This document shows, piece after piece, positions 1 through 7,624 of a stretch of DNA of 64,000 nt. The position numbers were made by a program, and so were the translations under genes. Under the pieces are notes generated by a model. That model did not search any database, was not told the DNA's origin, and worked only from the letters and a program-made list of their open reading frames with translations. Source of the stretch: Brevundimonas sp. SGAir0440 (GTDB taxonomy: Bacteria > Pseudomonadota > Alphaproteobacteria > Caulobacterales > Caulobacteraceae); NCBI RefSeq assembly GCF_005484585.1, contig NZ_CP039435.1:806001-870000 (forward strand), given 5' to 3'. Each line of letters begins with the position of its first letter. The stretch's first letter is position 1.

Positions 1-717
1 CTGGGCTCGATGGGCTATGGATCCCGCGCCGAGATGGCGCGGATGGCCAAGGCGGGCGGCATCGTGCTGGACGGGACGGACCTGACGGACGTGTCCAAAC
101 GCATCGCCGTGACGCCCGATCTGCCCGGCCGGATGGAGATCGACGGCGAGCCTCTGGACCCCGTGCAGGGTCTGGTGATCCTGCTGAACAAGCCGCTGGG
201 CATGACCTGTTCCCACAAGGAAGAGGGGGCGCTGGTCTATGACATCCTGCCGGGGCGCTGGCGGGCGCGCGATCCCGCCATCTCGACCATCGGACGGCTG
301 GACAAGCAGACGACGGGTCTGCTGCTGCTGACTGACGACGGCGATCTGCTGCACCGGGTGATCAGTCCCAAGCGCCATGTGGCCAAGGTTTACCGGGCGG
401 GTCTGGCGCGGCCGCTGACCGGAACGGAAGGCGCGCTGTTCGCTTCGGGCGAGCTGGTGCTGGAGGGCGAGGACAAGCCGTTGGCGCCGGCGGTGCTGGA
501 GGTGGTTTCGCCGACCGAGGCTCTGCTGACGGTGACGGAGGGGCGCTATCATCAGGTGCGCCGGATGTTCGCCGCCGCCGGCAACCACGTCGAAACCCTT
601 CATCGCGAACAGCTGGGCGGACTGGTCCTGCCCGCCGATCTGGCGCCTGGTCAGTGGCGCCTCGCGACGGCGGACGAGGTCGCTTCGATCTTCACGGCGC
701 CCGGGAGCGTGGGTTGA
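1..717 (+). CDS. rsuA: 16S rRNA pseudouridine synthase, RsuA family (5' end outside window)
   Basis: Converts a uridine of 16S rRNA to pseudouridine (U516 in E. coli RsuA). The frame is open from base 1. The first in-window Met (base 10) sits inside the N-terminal S4-like RNA-binding region, so the true start is probably just upstream. The catalytic motif GRLDKQTTGLLLLTDDGD is present with its conserved Asp, followed by the family motif GRYHQVRRMFAAAGNHV and the ending LHREQLGGL. The small pseudouridine synthase fold of the RsuA/RluE/RluF group is clear. RsuA fits best from memory, but RluE or RluF specificity cannot be excluded. The gene runs in the same direction as trpF, 40 bp downstream. 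Confidence 0.85.
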   Translation: MGSMGYGSRAEMARMAKAGGIVLDGTDLTDVSKRIAVTPDLPGRMEIDGEPLDPVQGLVILLNKPLGMTCSHKEEGALVYDILPGRWRARDPAISTIGRLDKQTTGLLLLTDDGDLLHRVISPKRHVAKVYRAGLARPLTGTEGALFASGELVLEGEDKPLAPAVLEVVSPTEALLTVTEGRYHQVRRMFAAAGNHVETLHREQLGGLVLPADLAPGQWRLATADEVASIFTAPGSVG

Positions 718-757
718 GGCTCTTGACGCCTGCGGGATCGGACGCGCAGGTCGAGGG

Positions 758-1399
758 ATGACGACCAAGATCAAGATCTGCGGCCTGACCACGCCCGACA
801 CGCTCAACGTCGCTCTGGTGGGCGGAGCGGATTTCGTGGGGGCGGTGGTGTTCCCCAAAAGCCCGCGCCATCTGGATCCCGAAACCGCCGCCGCCCTGTT
901 CGAGCGGGCGCGGGGGCGGGCGAAGATCGTGGCGGTGACGGTCGATCCCGACGACGCCCTGCTGCAACAGATCGCCCGGACGCTAAGGCCCGACCTCATC
1001 CAGCTGCATGGGTCTGAGGCGCCGGCGCGGGCAGAGCGCGTGCGGGCGCTGACGGGGGCGGGTGTGATCAAGGCCCTACCCATCCGCCAGGCGGACGATT
1101 TCGCCGCCGCCGATGCGTGGGATGATCATGCCGATCATCTGATGTTCGACGCCAAGCCGCCGGAGGGGTCGGCGCTGCCCGGCGGGGTGGGGCACAGTTT
1201 TGACTGGACCCTGCTGTCGGGTCGCGCCTTTCGACATCCGTGGTTCCTGGCGGGCGGTCTGAACCCGGACAATGTGGCCGAGGCGCTGAGGATGACGGGC
1301 GTGCCCATGGTCGATGTGTCCTCTGGCGTGGAAAGCGCGCCGGGTGTTAAGGACGCCGACCGGATCGCGGCCTTCATCCAAAACGCGCGCCGGTCGTAA
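758..1399 (+). CDS. trpF: phosphoribosylanthranilate isomerase (TrpF)
   Basis: Third step of tryptophan synthesis: phosphoribosylanthranilate to CdRP by an Amadori rearrangement, in the cytoplasm. The 213-aa protein begins with [12 protein letters not shown], whose Cys is the usual catalytic base, and has a FAGGL-type phosphate-binding segment ([12 protein letters not shown]) and VDVSSGVES near the end, as expected for a TIM-barrel TrpF. It is followed 17 bp later by trpB in the usual alphaproteobacterial trpF-trpB-trpA order. No attenuator or operator was seen in the 40 bp upstream. Confidence 0.95.
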   Translation: MTTKIKICGLTTPDTLNVALVGGADFVGAVVFPKSPRHLDPETAAALFERARGRAKIVAVTVDPDDALLQQIARTLRPDLIQLHGSEAPARAERVRALTGAGVIKALPIRQADDFAAADAWDDHADHLMFDAKPPEGSALPGGVGHSFDWTLLSGRAFRHPWFLAGGLNPDNVAEALRMTGVPMVDVSSGVESAPGVKDADRIAAFIQNARRS

Positions 1400-1416
1400 T
1401 TGCGACGCCTCTCCGC

Positions 1417-2679
1417 GTGAAAGTCGAAACCGTGAACGCCCAGACCCCTATTCAAGCCGCCGATTCCACCCAGTCGCTGTCGAACGCCTACGCCTGGCCG
1501 GACGCGCAGGGTCGCTTCGGTCCGTATGGCGGTCAGTTTGTGGCCGAGACCCTGATGCCGCTGATCCATGAGCTGGACGCGGCCTACAAGGCGGCCAAGG
1601 CGGACCCCAGCTTCCAGGCCGAGCTGGACGGTTATCTGGAGCATTACGTCGGTCGCGAGAGCCCGCTGTATTTCGCCGAGCGCCTGACCGAACATTTCGG
1701 CGGGGCCAACATCTGGCTGAAGCGCGAGGACCTGAACCATACGGGCGCGCACAAGATCAACAACTGCATGGGCCAGATCCTGCTCGCCCGCCGCATGGGC
1801 AAGACGCGCATCATCGCCGAGACCGGCGCGGGGCAGCACGGCGTCGCCTCGGCGACCGTGTCGGCGCGGTTCGGCCTGCCCTGCACGGTCTATATGGGCG
1901 CGGTGGACGTGGAGCGGCAGCAGCCGAACGTGTTCCGCATGCGTCTGCTGGGTTCGGAAGTCTTCTCGGTCACGGCCGGCGCCGCGACCCTGAAGGACGC
2001 GATGAACGAGGCGATGCGCGACTGGGTCACCAACGTCTCGGACACCTATTACATCATCGGCACGGCGGCGGGTCCGCACCCCTATCCGGCCATGGTGCGC
2101 GATTTCCAGTCGGTGATCGGCAAGGAGATCAAGAGCCAGTCGATGGCCCGGATGGGCAAGCTGCCTGAAGCGGTGGTCGCCTGCATCGGCGGCGGGTCCA
2201 ACGCCATCGGCGCCTTCCACCCCTTCATCGAGGACGAGGGCGTGCGCCTGATCGGCGTCGAAGCGGCCGGCCATGGTCTGGATACGCCGGATCACGCGGC
2301 CTCGCTGAAAGGCGGGCGGTCGGGCGTGCTGCACGGCAACCGGACCTACTTGCTTCAGGACGAGGACGGCAACATCGTCGAGGGGCACTCGATCTCGGCC
2401 GGTCTGGACTATCCGGGTATCGGGCCGGAACACGCCTGGCTGCACGACATCGGCCGGGCCGAATACCGCTCGGCGACGGACAATGAGGCGCTGGAAGCCT
2501 TCCAGCTGTGCTCGAAGCTGGAAGGCATCATTCCGGCGCTGGAGCCCGCCCACGCCCTGGCGCGGACGGGCGAAGTGGCGCGCGAAGTCGGCAAGGGCGG
2601 CGACGTCGTCCTGCTGATGTCGGGGCGCGGCGACAAGGACATCTTCCAGGTCGCCAAACATCTGGGAGTGAACCTGTGA
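1417..2679 (+). CDS. trpB: tryptophan synthase beta chain
   Basis: PLP-dependent beta subunit that joins indole and serine to make tryptophan. The 420-aa protein carries the PLP lysine in HTGAHKIN (about Lys113 from the GTG start) and the phosphate-cradling [13 protein letters not shown] 1417 is used here; the in-frame GTG at 1432 is an alternative. The stop overlaps the GTG of the next small gene (GTGA, 2676-2679), so translation is probably coupled. Unusually, trpA does not follow directly: two exported-protein genes intervene. Confidence 0.95.
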   Translation: MKVETVNAQTPIQAADSTQSLSNAYAWPDAQGRFGPYGGQFVAETLMPLIHELDAAYKAAKADPSFQAELDGYLEHYVGRESPLYFAERLTEHFGGANIWLKREDLNHTGAHKINNCMGQILLARRMGKTRIIAETGAGQHGVASATVSARFGLPCTVYMGAVDVERQQPNVFRMRLLGSEVFSVTAGAATLKDAMNEAMRDWVTNVSDTYYIIGTAAGPHPYPAMVRDFQSVIGKEIKSQSMARMGKLPEAVVACIGGGSNAIGAFHPFIEDEGVRLIGVEAAGHGLDTPDHAASLKGGRSGVLHGNRTYLLQDEDGNIVEGHSISAGLDYPGIGPEHAWLHDIGRAEYRSATDNEALEAFQLCSKLEGIIPALEPAHALARTGEVAREVGKGGDVVLLMSGRGDKDIFQVAKHLGVNL

Positions 2680-3158
2680 TCCGTACCCTTCTTGCGGCGA
2701 CTGCCGCCCTGAGCCTGTCCGCCGCGGTTGCGCAGGCCCAGACGCCGGCCCCCGCTGCGCCGCAGTCGGCGCCGCAAGGCGGTCCGGCCGACGTCGGCCT
2801 GCTGCCCGGCGCGGAGCTGTCGCCCGATTGCGGGGGGCTGAACAATCTGACGGGGCGGGCCTGGTGCGTGACCGCGCAGCTGGGCCAGATCGGCGCCCTG
2901 GCCGACGCCTATATCGCCGATCTGGAAACCAAGAACTGGCTGGCCGCCGGCGGCGACGACAACCGCGTCGTCTTCATCAAGCGCCGCGAGGCCGGCGGCT
3001 GCGACGGGATGCAGATGGTCGCCTTCTACGACACCACAAAGACCGCCGTCGCCGAGCTGCCCGGCTATCTGGGCTTCGCCACCATTCCGGGCGACGTGTG
3101 CGCGGCTGCTGCGGCCGCGACCCCGCCCGTCGGTCAGGTTCCGGCGCAGCCGCAATGA
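2676..3158 (+). CDS. exported protein of unknown function inside the trp operon
   Basis: About 160 aa. GTG 2676 overlaps the trpB stop by 4 bp and fixes the start. A clear Sec signal peptide ([19 protein letters not shown]) precedes a Pro/Ala-rich linker and a globular part with five cysteines (CGG, WCV, GCDG, DVC), possibly disulfide-bonded in the periplasm. I do not recognise the family. It ends in a Pro/Ala-rich tail, and its stop overlaps the ATG of the next gene (ATGA). The chain of overlaps indicates cotranslation with trpB and trpA, but no tryptophan-related role can be read from the sequence. Confidence 0.75.
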   Translation: MIRTLLAATAALSLSAAVAQAQTPAPAAPQSAPQGGPADVGLLPGAELSPDCGGLNNLTGRAWCVTAQLGQIGALADAYIADLETKNWLAAGGDDNRVVFIKRREAGGCDGMQMVAFYDTTKTAVAELPGYLGFATIPGDVCAAAAAATPPVGQVPAQPQ

Positions 3159-3463
3159 ACCGCGTTGCCATCGTTGGCTTGATGGCTTTGCTGGTTTCGT
3201 GTGCGTCATCACCACCCGAAAATTCGGTGCAGGCGGTAAACCTAGTGATTGCTCGGTCGGCTGATATTGCCGTCTGTGACAAGGCCGGAAATATGCGATT
3301 TATAGAACGTGCATTTGTGCGCGATCAGATGGTGTGTGATCGGCGCCTGATCCCATCAGGATTTGATATCGCCTACGGCTCTCGATGCTATCCGATCACA
3401 GACTTCCAATGGTTTGCAGCATCCCTAGAGACGCCGCGAAAATCTTGTCAGGCAATCTCATGA
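3155..3463 (+). CDS. small putative lipoprotein between trpB and trpA
   Basis: 102 aa, starting at ATG 3155 in an ATGA overlap with the previous gene and ending in an ATGA overlap with trpA (3460-3463). The N-terminus ([15 protein letters not shown]) ends in a good lipobox, LVSC, so the mature protein would be a lipid-anchored periplasmic protein. The rest has several cysteines and no family I recognise. Base composition is clearly less GC-rich than the neighbouring genes, and codon choice looks less biased, which could mean recent acquisition. The precise overlap on both sides argues that it is a real gene. Confidence 0.7.
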   Translation: MNRVAIVGLMALLVSCASSPPENSVQAVNLVIARSADIAVCDKAGNMRFIERAFVRDQMVCDRRLIPSGFDIAYGSRCYPITDFQWFAASLETPRKSCQAIS

Positions 3464-4302
3464 CCACCGCCCGTATCGATGCGCGCTTCAAGGCGCTGAA
3501 GGCCGAGGGCCGTGCGGCCTTCATTCCCTATGTGATGGGCGGCGATCCGTCGCGCGAAGAGGCGCTGGAGATCCTGAACGGCCTGCCGGCTGCGGGCGCC
3601 GACATCATCGAACTGGGCTTTCCGTTCAGCGATCCGATGGCCGAGGGGCCGCCGATCCAGCGGGCGGCGATCCGGGGCATGGCGGCGGGTTTCGGCCTGC
3701 GCGCGACGATGGATTTGGCCAGGGAATTCCGTCAGGGCGACGACGCCACGCCCATCGTGCTGATGGGCTATCTGAACCCGATCGAGAGCTTGGGCTATGA
3801 CGCCTTCGCCGCCTACGCCGCCGACTGCGGCATCGACGGGCTGATCGTGGTGGACTGCCCGCCGGAAGAGGCCGGGCCGCTGATCGAGGCGCTGGACAAG
3901 GTGTCGATCTCGCTGATCCGCCTGGCGACGCCGACCTCGGACGACGAGCGGCTGAAGATCGTGGTCCAGGGCACATCGGGCTTCGTCTATTACGTCGCCG
4001 TCGCGGGCGTGACGGGCGTCAAGGAAGCGAACGCCGACGTGGTGGCGCCGGCGGTCGAGCGGGTGCGCAAGGCCTCGGGCCTGCCGGTCGCGGTCGGGTT
4101 CGGGGTCAAGACGCCTGAACGGGCCGCCGAGATCGCCCGTGTCGCCGATGCGGTGGTCGTCGGCTCGGCCCTGGTGGACGAGGTGGCGGCGGCGCTGGAG
4201 GCGAACGATCCCGTCGCGCCGCGCGTTCTGGCCCGGGTGAAGGCGCTGGGCGATGCGGTTCGATCCGTCGCCGCTAGTGCTTCCGTGGCGGAAACCGTCT
4301 AA
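3460..4302 (+). CDS. trpA: tryptophan synthase alpha chain
   Basis: Alpha subunit that cleaves indole-3-glycerol phosphate to indole and channels indole to TrpB. ATG 3460 is chosen because MTTARIDARFKALKAEGRAAF matches the family start and it forms an ATGA overlap with the preceding stop; an upstream in-frame Met (3385) would invade the previous gene. The 280-aa protein has the catalytic Glu in IIELGFPFSDP (Glu51). The position of the second catalytic acid (Asp60 in the Salmonella enzyme) reads Glu62 here (MAEGPP), a conservative change also known in other TrpA proteins. The C-terminal phosphate-binding segment VGFGVKTPE is intact. Confidence 0.95.
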   Translation: MTTARIDARFKALKAEGRAAFIPYVMGGDPSREEALEILNGLPAAGADIIELGFPFSDPMAEGPPIQRAAIRGMAAGFGLRATMDLAREFRQGDDATPIVLMGYLNPIESLGYDAFAAYAADCGIDGLIVVDCPPEEAGPLIEALDKVSISLIRLATPTSDDERLKIVVQGTSGFVYYVAVAGVTGVKEANADVVAPAVERVRKASGLPVAVGFGVKTPERAAEIARVADAVVVGSALVDEVAAALEANDPVAPRVLARVKALGDAVRSVAASASVAETV

Positions 4303-4312
4303 GAGCGCGCGG

Positions 4313-5203
4313 ATGAACGACAAGACCAAGCCTCAGGAAAAGCGCGGCGGCTGGCTGAGCCGCTTTGCGCCGGGCGTGCGCAAGATCGTGTCGCGCCGCG
4401 ACACCCCGGACAATCTCTGGGTCAAGGATCCCGACAGTGGCGAGATGCTGTATCGCTCGGACCTGGAGGCGGCCCTTTGGGTGACGCCGTCGGGCCGGCA
4501 TATGCGCATCGATGCGCCGACGCGCCTGAAGGCCACCTTCGACGGCGGCGTCTTCCAGTCCATCGATACGCCCGACGTGCCGGAAGATCCGCTGAAATTC
4601 TCGGACGGCAAATCCTACAAGGATCGCCTGAACGCCGCGCGCAAGGCCGCGGGCCGCAAGGACACCATGGCCATCGGCTATGGTTCGGTCGGCGGTCAGG
4701 ACGCGGTCGTGATCGTCCAGGACTTCACCTTCATGGGCGGGTCGCTGGGCATGGCGGCGGGCGAGGCCTTCATCAAGGCGGCGCGCGAGGCGGTCAGCCG
4801 TAAGGTTCCGCTGGTCTGTTTCACCGCCGCCGGCGGCGCGCGGATGCAGGAAGGCGCCCTGTCGCTGATGCAGATGGCGCGCACCACCCTGGCCATCGAA
4901 GAGCTGAAGGACGCCAGACTGCCTTATGCCGTGGTGCTGACGGATCCGACGACGGGCGGGGTGACGGCCTCCTACGCCATGTTGGGCGATGTGCATCTGG
5001 CCGAACCGGGCGCCCTGATCGGCTTCGCCGGGCCGCGCGTGATCGAGGCGACCATCCGCGAGAAGCTGCCGCCCGGCTTCCAGCGCGCCGAATATCTGCA
5101 GGAAAAGGGCATGGTGGACCGGGTCGTGACCCGCGCCGACCTGCCGCGCACCTTGGGTCAGATCCTGTCCATGCTGATGGGCGGGACGCGCGCCGCCGCC
5201 TGA
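4313..5203 (+). CDS. accD: acetyl-CoA carboxylase carboxyltransferase beta subunit
   Basis: Beta part of the carboxyltransferase that moves CO2 from carboxybiotin to acetyl-CoA, the first step of fatty acid synthesis. ATG 4313 gives a 296-aa protein with the crotonase-type core (MGGSLGMAAGEAF, FTAAGGARMQEGALSLMQMA, DPTTGGVTASYAMLGD). The N-terminal zinc ribbon is degenerate. The four cysteine positions of the E. coli protein align with Asp39, Ser42, Thr58 and Gly61, so no zinc can be bound there. It is 10 bp downstream of trpA, an order often seen in alphaproteobacteria. Its 3' end overlaps the opposing gene by 46 bp. Confidence 0.95.
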   Translation: MNDKTKPQEKRGGWLSRFAPGVRKIVSRRDTPDNLWVKDPDSGEMLYRSDLEAALWVTPSGRHMRIDAPTRLKATFDGGVFQSIDTPDVPEDPLKFSDGKSYKDRLNAARKAAGRKDTMAIGYGSVGGQDAVVIVQDFTFMGGSLGMAAGEAFIKAAREAVSRKVPLVCFTAAGGARMQEGALSLMQMARTTLAIEELKDARLPYAVVLTDPTTGGVTASYAMLGDVHLAEPGALIGFAGPRVIEATIREKLPPGFQRAEYLQEKGMVDRVVTRADLPRTLGQILSMLMGGTRAAA

Positions 5204-5601
5204 GACCGTTTGAAGGGCCAGTCGATCGCGGTCGAGGCCCACAGGCACCACCAGATGATGACCGGCTGAAGCAGCAGGCGCGGGCCGTGATAGGCCCAGC
5301 CTAAGGCTGCGCCCGACGCCATAAAGTTCACGGCATGCTGGATGTTGGCCGGATAGACGCAGACGGCGTAGGCAGCCAGCGCCCAGCCGGCGGCGACGCG
5401 TAGGCGCGGGATCATCAGACCCGCCGCGCCCAGCAGTTCTGCGATCCCCGTCAGGGCCACGACCAGGGCCGGCTGCGGAACCCACGCCGGCGTGATCCGC
5501 ACGAAGGGGCCGGGGACCATCAGATGCAGTACGCCTGCGCCCAAAAAGACGGCCGCAAGGACGAGGCGCGCCGCGGTTCTGATCTGCGGCCTGGAAGTCA
5601 T
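5158..5601 (-). CDS. DoxX-like small integral membrane protein
   Basis: 147 aa with four predicted membrane segments (LVLAAVFLGAGVLHLM, LVVALTGIAELLGAAGLMI, AAGWALAAYAVCVY, LLLQPVIIWWCLWAS), a layout typical of DoxX/DoxD-like proteins. The biochemical role is unknown; relatives are loosely tied to redox or quinone metabolism. It reads against accD and folC, sits between two genes that are usually adjacent, and its C-terminal codons overlap the accD 3' end on the other strand. Confidence 0.75.
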   Translation of the reverse strand: MTSRPQIRTAARLVLAAVFLGAGVLHLMVPGPFVRITPAWVPQPALVVALTGIAELLGAAGLMIPRLRVAAGWALAAYAVCVYPANIQHAVNFMASGAALGWAYHGPRLLLQPVIIWWCLWASTAIDWPFKRSQAAARVPPISMDRI

Positions 5602-5637
5602 GTCGCGGTTCTCGAAATCAGCAGGTAAAGGAGGCGG

Positions 5638-6924
5638 ATGGATCCCGTCTCCGAACGACTACGCGCGCGCCACCCCCAGCGGATCGACCTTTCGCTGGAA
5701 AGAATGCGCGTGCTGTGCGCGGCCCTTGGCGATCCGCAGCACAAGCTTCCGCCGGTGATCCATGTGGCGGGCACCAATGGCAAGGGGTCGACCGTCGCCC
5801 TGATCCGCGCCATCGCCGAGGCGGCGGGGCTGAAGGTGCACGCCTATACCTCGCCTCACCTGGTGCGGTTCAATGAACGGATCCGGCTGGCTGGAACGCT
5901 GATCGAGGACGAGCATCTGAACGCGATCCTGGACCGGATCGAGGCGGTCATGGCCGAAACGGACAGCGAGGCCACGGTGTTCGAAAGCACCACCGCCGCG
6001 GCCTTTCTGGCCATGTCCGAGACGCCCGCCGATCTGGCCATCATCGAAGTGGGTCTGGGCGGGGTGCTGGACGCGACCAATGTGATCGAGCGGCCGCTGC
6101 TTAGCGTCATCGCCCCGGTCGACTACGACCATGCGGAGTTTTTGGGCACGGATCTGGCCGCCATCGCCTCGGAAAAAGCCGGGGTGCTGAAGGCCGGAGC
6201 GCCGGCCGTGATCGCGCGCCAGAAGGAAGAGGCGATGGCCGCCATCGAGCGACGCGCCACGGACGTCCATGCACGGCTGACCGTGCTGGGTGTGGACTTC
6301 GACGCCTGGGCCGAGCGGGGCGGCCTGGCGTTCCAGACGGCCGAACTGTTCATGGACCTGCCGGCGCCGGCCCTGGCAGGCGCGCACCAGATCGACAATG
6401 CGGCCCTGGCCGTGGCGGCGGCGGTCGAACTTGACCTGCCCGAGGCTGCGATCGCCGAGGGGCTGAAGCGCGTGCGCTGGCCCGCGCGGCTGCAACGGAT
6501 TTCGGGCGGCCCCTACGGCGCTGCGGCCAAGGCGGCGGAGGCGGAGCTGTGGCTGGACGGGGGACACAATCCCCATGCAGCGCGGGCGCTGGCGGCGTTT
6601 CTGGCCGAGCGTCAGGCGCGGGCGCCGCGTCCCCTGGCCCTGATCTGCGGCATGCTGAACAACAAGGACGCGGGTGGATTCATCGCCGCGCTGAAGGACA
6701 GCCAGGCCACCGTCTTCACCGTCGGCTTCGACGGGGCGGCGGCCGAGCCGACGGCCCTGGCGGCCGTGGCGCGCGGGCATGGGCTGGCGGCGACCCCGGC
6801 GGGTTCGGTTGCCGAGGCGCTGGACCTGGCGCTGCGCCTGGGCGCCGGCCGGGTCGCCATCTGCGGATCGCTGTATTTGGCCGGCGAGGTCCTGGGCGCC
6901 AGCGAGGAGACCTGGCCCGTCTAG
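5638..6924 (+). CDS. folC: bifunctional dihydrofolate synthase / folylpolyglutamate synthase
   Basis: Adds glutamate to dihydropteroate and then to folates, ATP-dependent, cytoplasmic. The 428-aa protein has the Mur-ligase-type P-loop HVAGTNGKGSTVALI, the TSPHLVRFNERIRL motif and EVGLGGVLDATN. The start ATG 5638 follows an almost perfect Shine-Dalgarno (AAAGGAGG) at normal spacing. The usual partner accD lies upstream beyond the opposing DoxX-like gene, so folC probably has its own promoter in the 36-bp gap or within that gene. The stop overlaps the opposing small gene. Confidence 0.95.
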   Translation: MDPVSERLRARHPQRIDLSLERMRVLCAALGDPQHKLPPVIHVAGTNGKGSTVALIRAIAEAAGLKVHAYTSPHLVRFNERIRLAGTLIEDEHLNAILDRIEAVMAETDSEATVFESTTAAAFLAMSETPADLAIIEVGLGGVLDATNVIERPLLSVIAPVDYDHAEFLGTDLAAIASEKAGVLKAGAPAVIARQKEEAMAAIERRATDVHARLTVLGVDFDAWAERGGLAFQTAELFMDLPAPALAGAHQIDNAALAVAAAVELDLPEAAIAEGLKRVRWPARLQRISGGPYGAAAKAAEAELWLDGGHNPHAARALAAFLAERQARAPRPLALICGMLNNKDAGGFIAALKDSQATVFTVGFDGAAAEPTALAAVARGHGLAATPAGSVAEALDLALRLGAGRVAICGSLYLAGEVLGASEETWPV

Positions 6925-7106
6925 CGCGTCATCCAGGGCTTGGACTTGCCGGCGGCGATGCGGGCGGCCTGTTCGCGCTGGAAGCGACCGCCGCGCGGCG
7001 GCTTGGCGCGCGCATCCAGCTTGGCGGTCTTCAGGCGCAGAGCCTTCTGGACCGGGGTCTCGCCGGGGATGTCGTCAGCCGGGTTCGGGGTGTCTTCGTC
7101 GCTCAT
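6921..7106 (-). CDS. small conserved alphaproteobacterial protein, unknown function
   Basis: 61 aa, hydrophilic and basic toward the C-terminus (RGGRFQREQAARIAAGKSKPWM). From memory, short proteins ending this way are common in alphaproteobacteria and carry no assigned function. It is convergent with folC (stops overlap) and lies downstream of the trxA terminator, so it is probably expressed separately. No signal peptide or membrane segment is present. Confidence 0.65.
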   Translation of the reverse strand: MSDEDTPNPADDIPGETPVQKALRLKTAKLDARAKPPRGGRFQREQAARIAAGKSKPWMTR

Positions 7107-7123
7107 GGCGCCATCCTAGCATG

Positions 7124-7153
7124 AAAAACGCCCGCCGGTCGGACCGGCGGGCG
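7124..7153 (-). terminator. rho-independent terminator of trxA
   Basis: A 12-bp GC-rich inverted repeat (7129-7140 with 7142-7153) is followed, reading on the minus strand, by five T residues (7128-7124). It lies 25 bp past the trxA stop. Confidence 0.85.
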
Positions 7154-7178
7154 CTTGATCTGACAGGGTCGAAAGGGC

Positions 7179-7508
7179 TCAGGCCTTGACGCCGGCCTCG
7201 GCCAGCCATTCGACGATCTTGCCCTTGGGCATGGCGCCGACCTTCATCGAAGCCATCTGGCCGTCCTTGAACAGCATCAGGGTCGGAATGCCCTTCACGC
7301 CCAGCTTGGACGGGGTCATGGGGCTGTCGTCGATGTTGATCTTGGCCACGGTGACCTGACCGCCCAGTTCGTCGGCGATCTGTTCCAGCGCCGGGCCGAT
7401 CTGTTTGCAGGGGCCGCACCATTCGGCCCAGAAATCGACCAGGACCGGGGTCGAAGATTTCAGGACGTCGGCGTCAAAGCTTTCGTCGGTGACTTTCACT
7501 GTCGCCAT
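7179..7508 (-). CDS. trxA: thioredoxin
   Basis: 109-aa cytoplasmic disulfide reductase with the WCGPC active site (Cys31, Cys34), the conserved cis-Pro segment KGIPTLMLF, and the usual full length of a bacterial thioredoxin 1. ATG 7508 follows AAGGAGCC. Immediately upstream of that ribosome-binding site lies one copy of the repeated stem-loop element (7523-7562) described separately. It is downstream of addA on the same strand with a 116-bp gap, so it may be cotranscribed or have its own promoter. Confidence 0.97.
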   Translation of the reverse strand: MATVKVTDESFDADVLKSSTPVLVDFWAEWCGPCKQIGPALEQIADELGGQVTVAKINIDDSPMTPSKLGVKGIPTLMLFKDGQMASMKVGAMPKGKIVEWLAEAGVKA

Positions 7509-7522
7509 AAATGGCTCCTTGG

Positions 7523-7562
7523 GCGCTATCGCTCGGCGCGCGGCGCCTCGCTACTTGAGCGC
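7523..7562 (-). promoter_or_regulatory. CAAG stem-loop element, copy upstream of trxA
   Basis: Read on the minus strand: outer stem GCGCU paired with AGCGC, 5' loop strand CAAGUA, an inner hairpin with a GGCGC/GCGCC core flanked by opposed GA/GA steps and a GC/GC base, 3' loop strand GAU. The element ends 14 nt before the trxA start codon, next to the ribosome-binding site. It belongs to the nine-copy family discussed in the findings. Its role is unknown. Confidence 0.65.
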
Positions 7563-7624
7563 AGGTTTATGTTGGCCGGAGCGTCCGGGTTCGGTCGCAG
7601 ATGTGGGAGCGAATCGCGGGCAAT

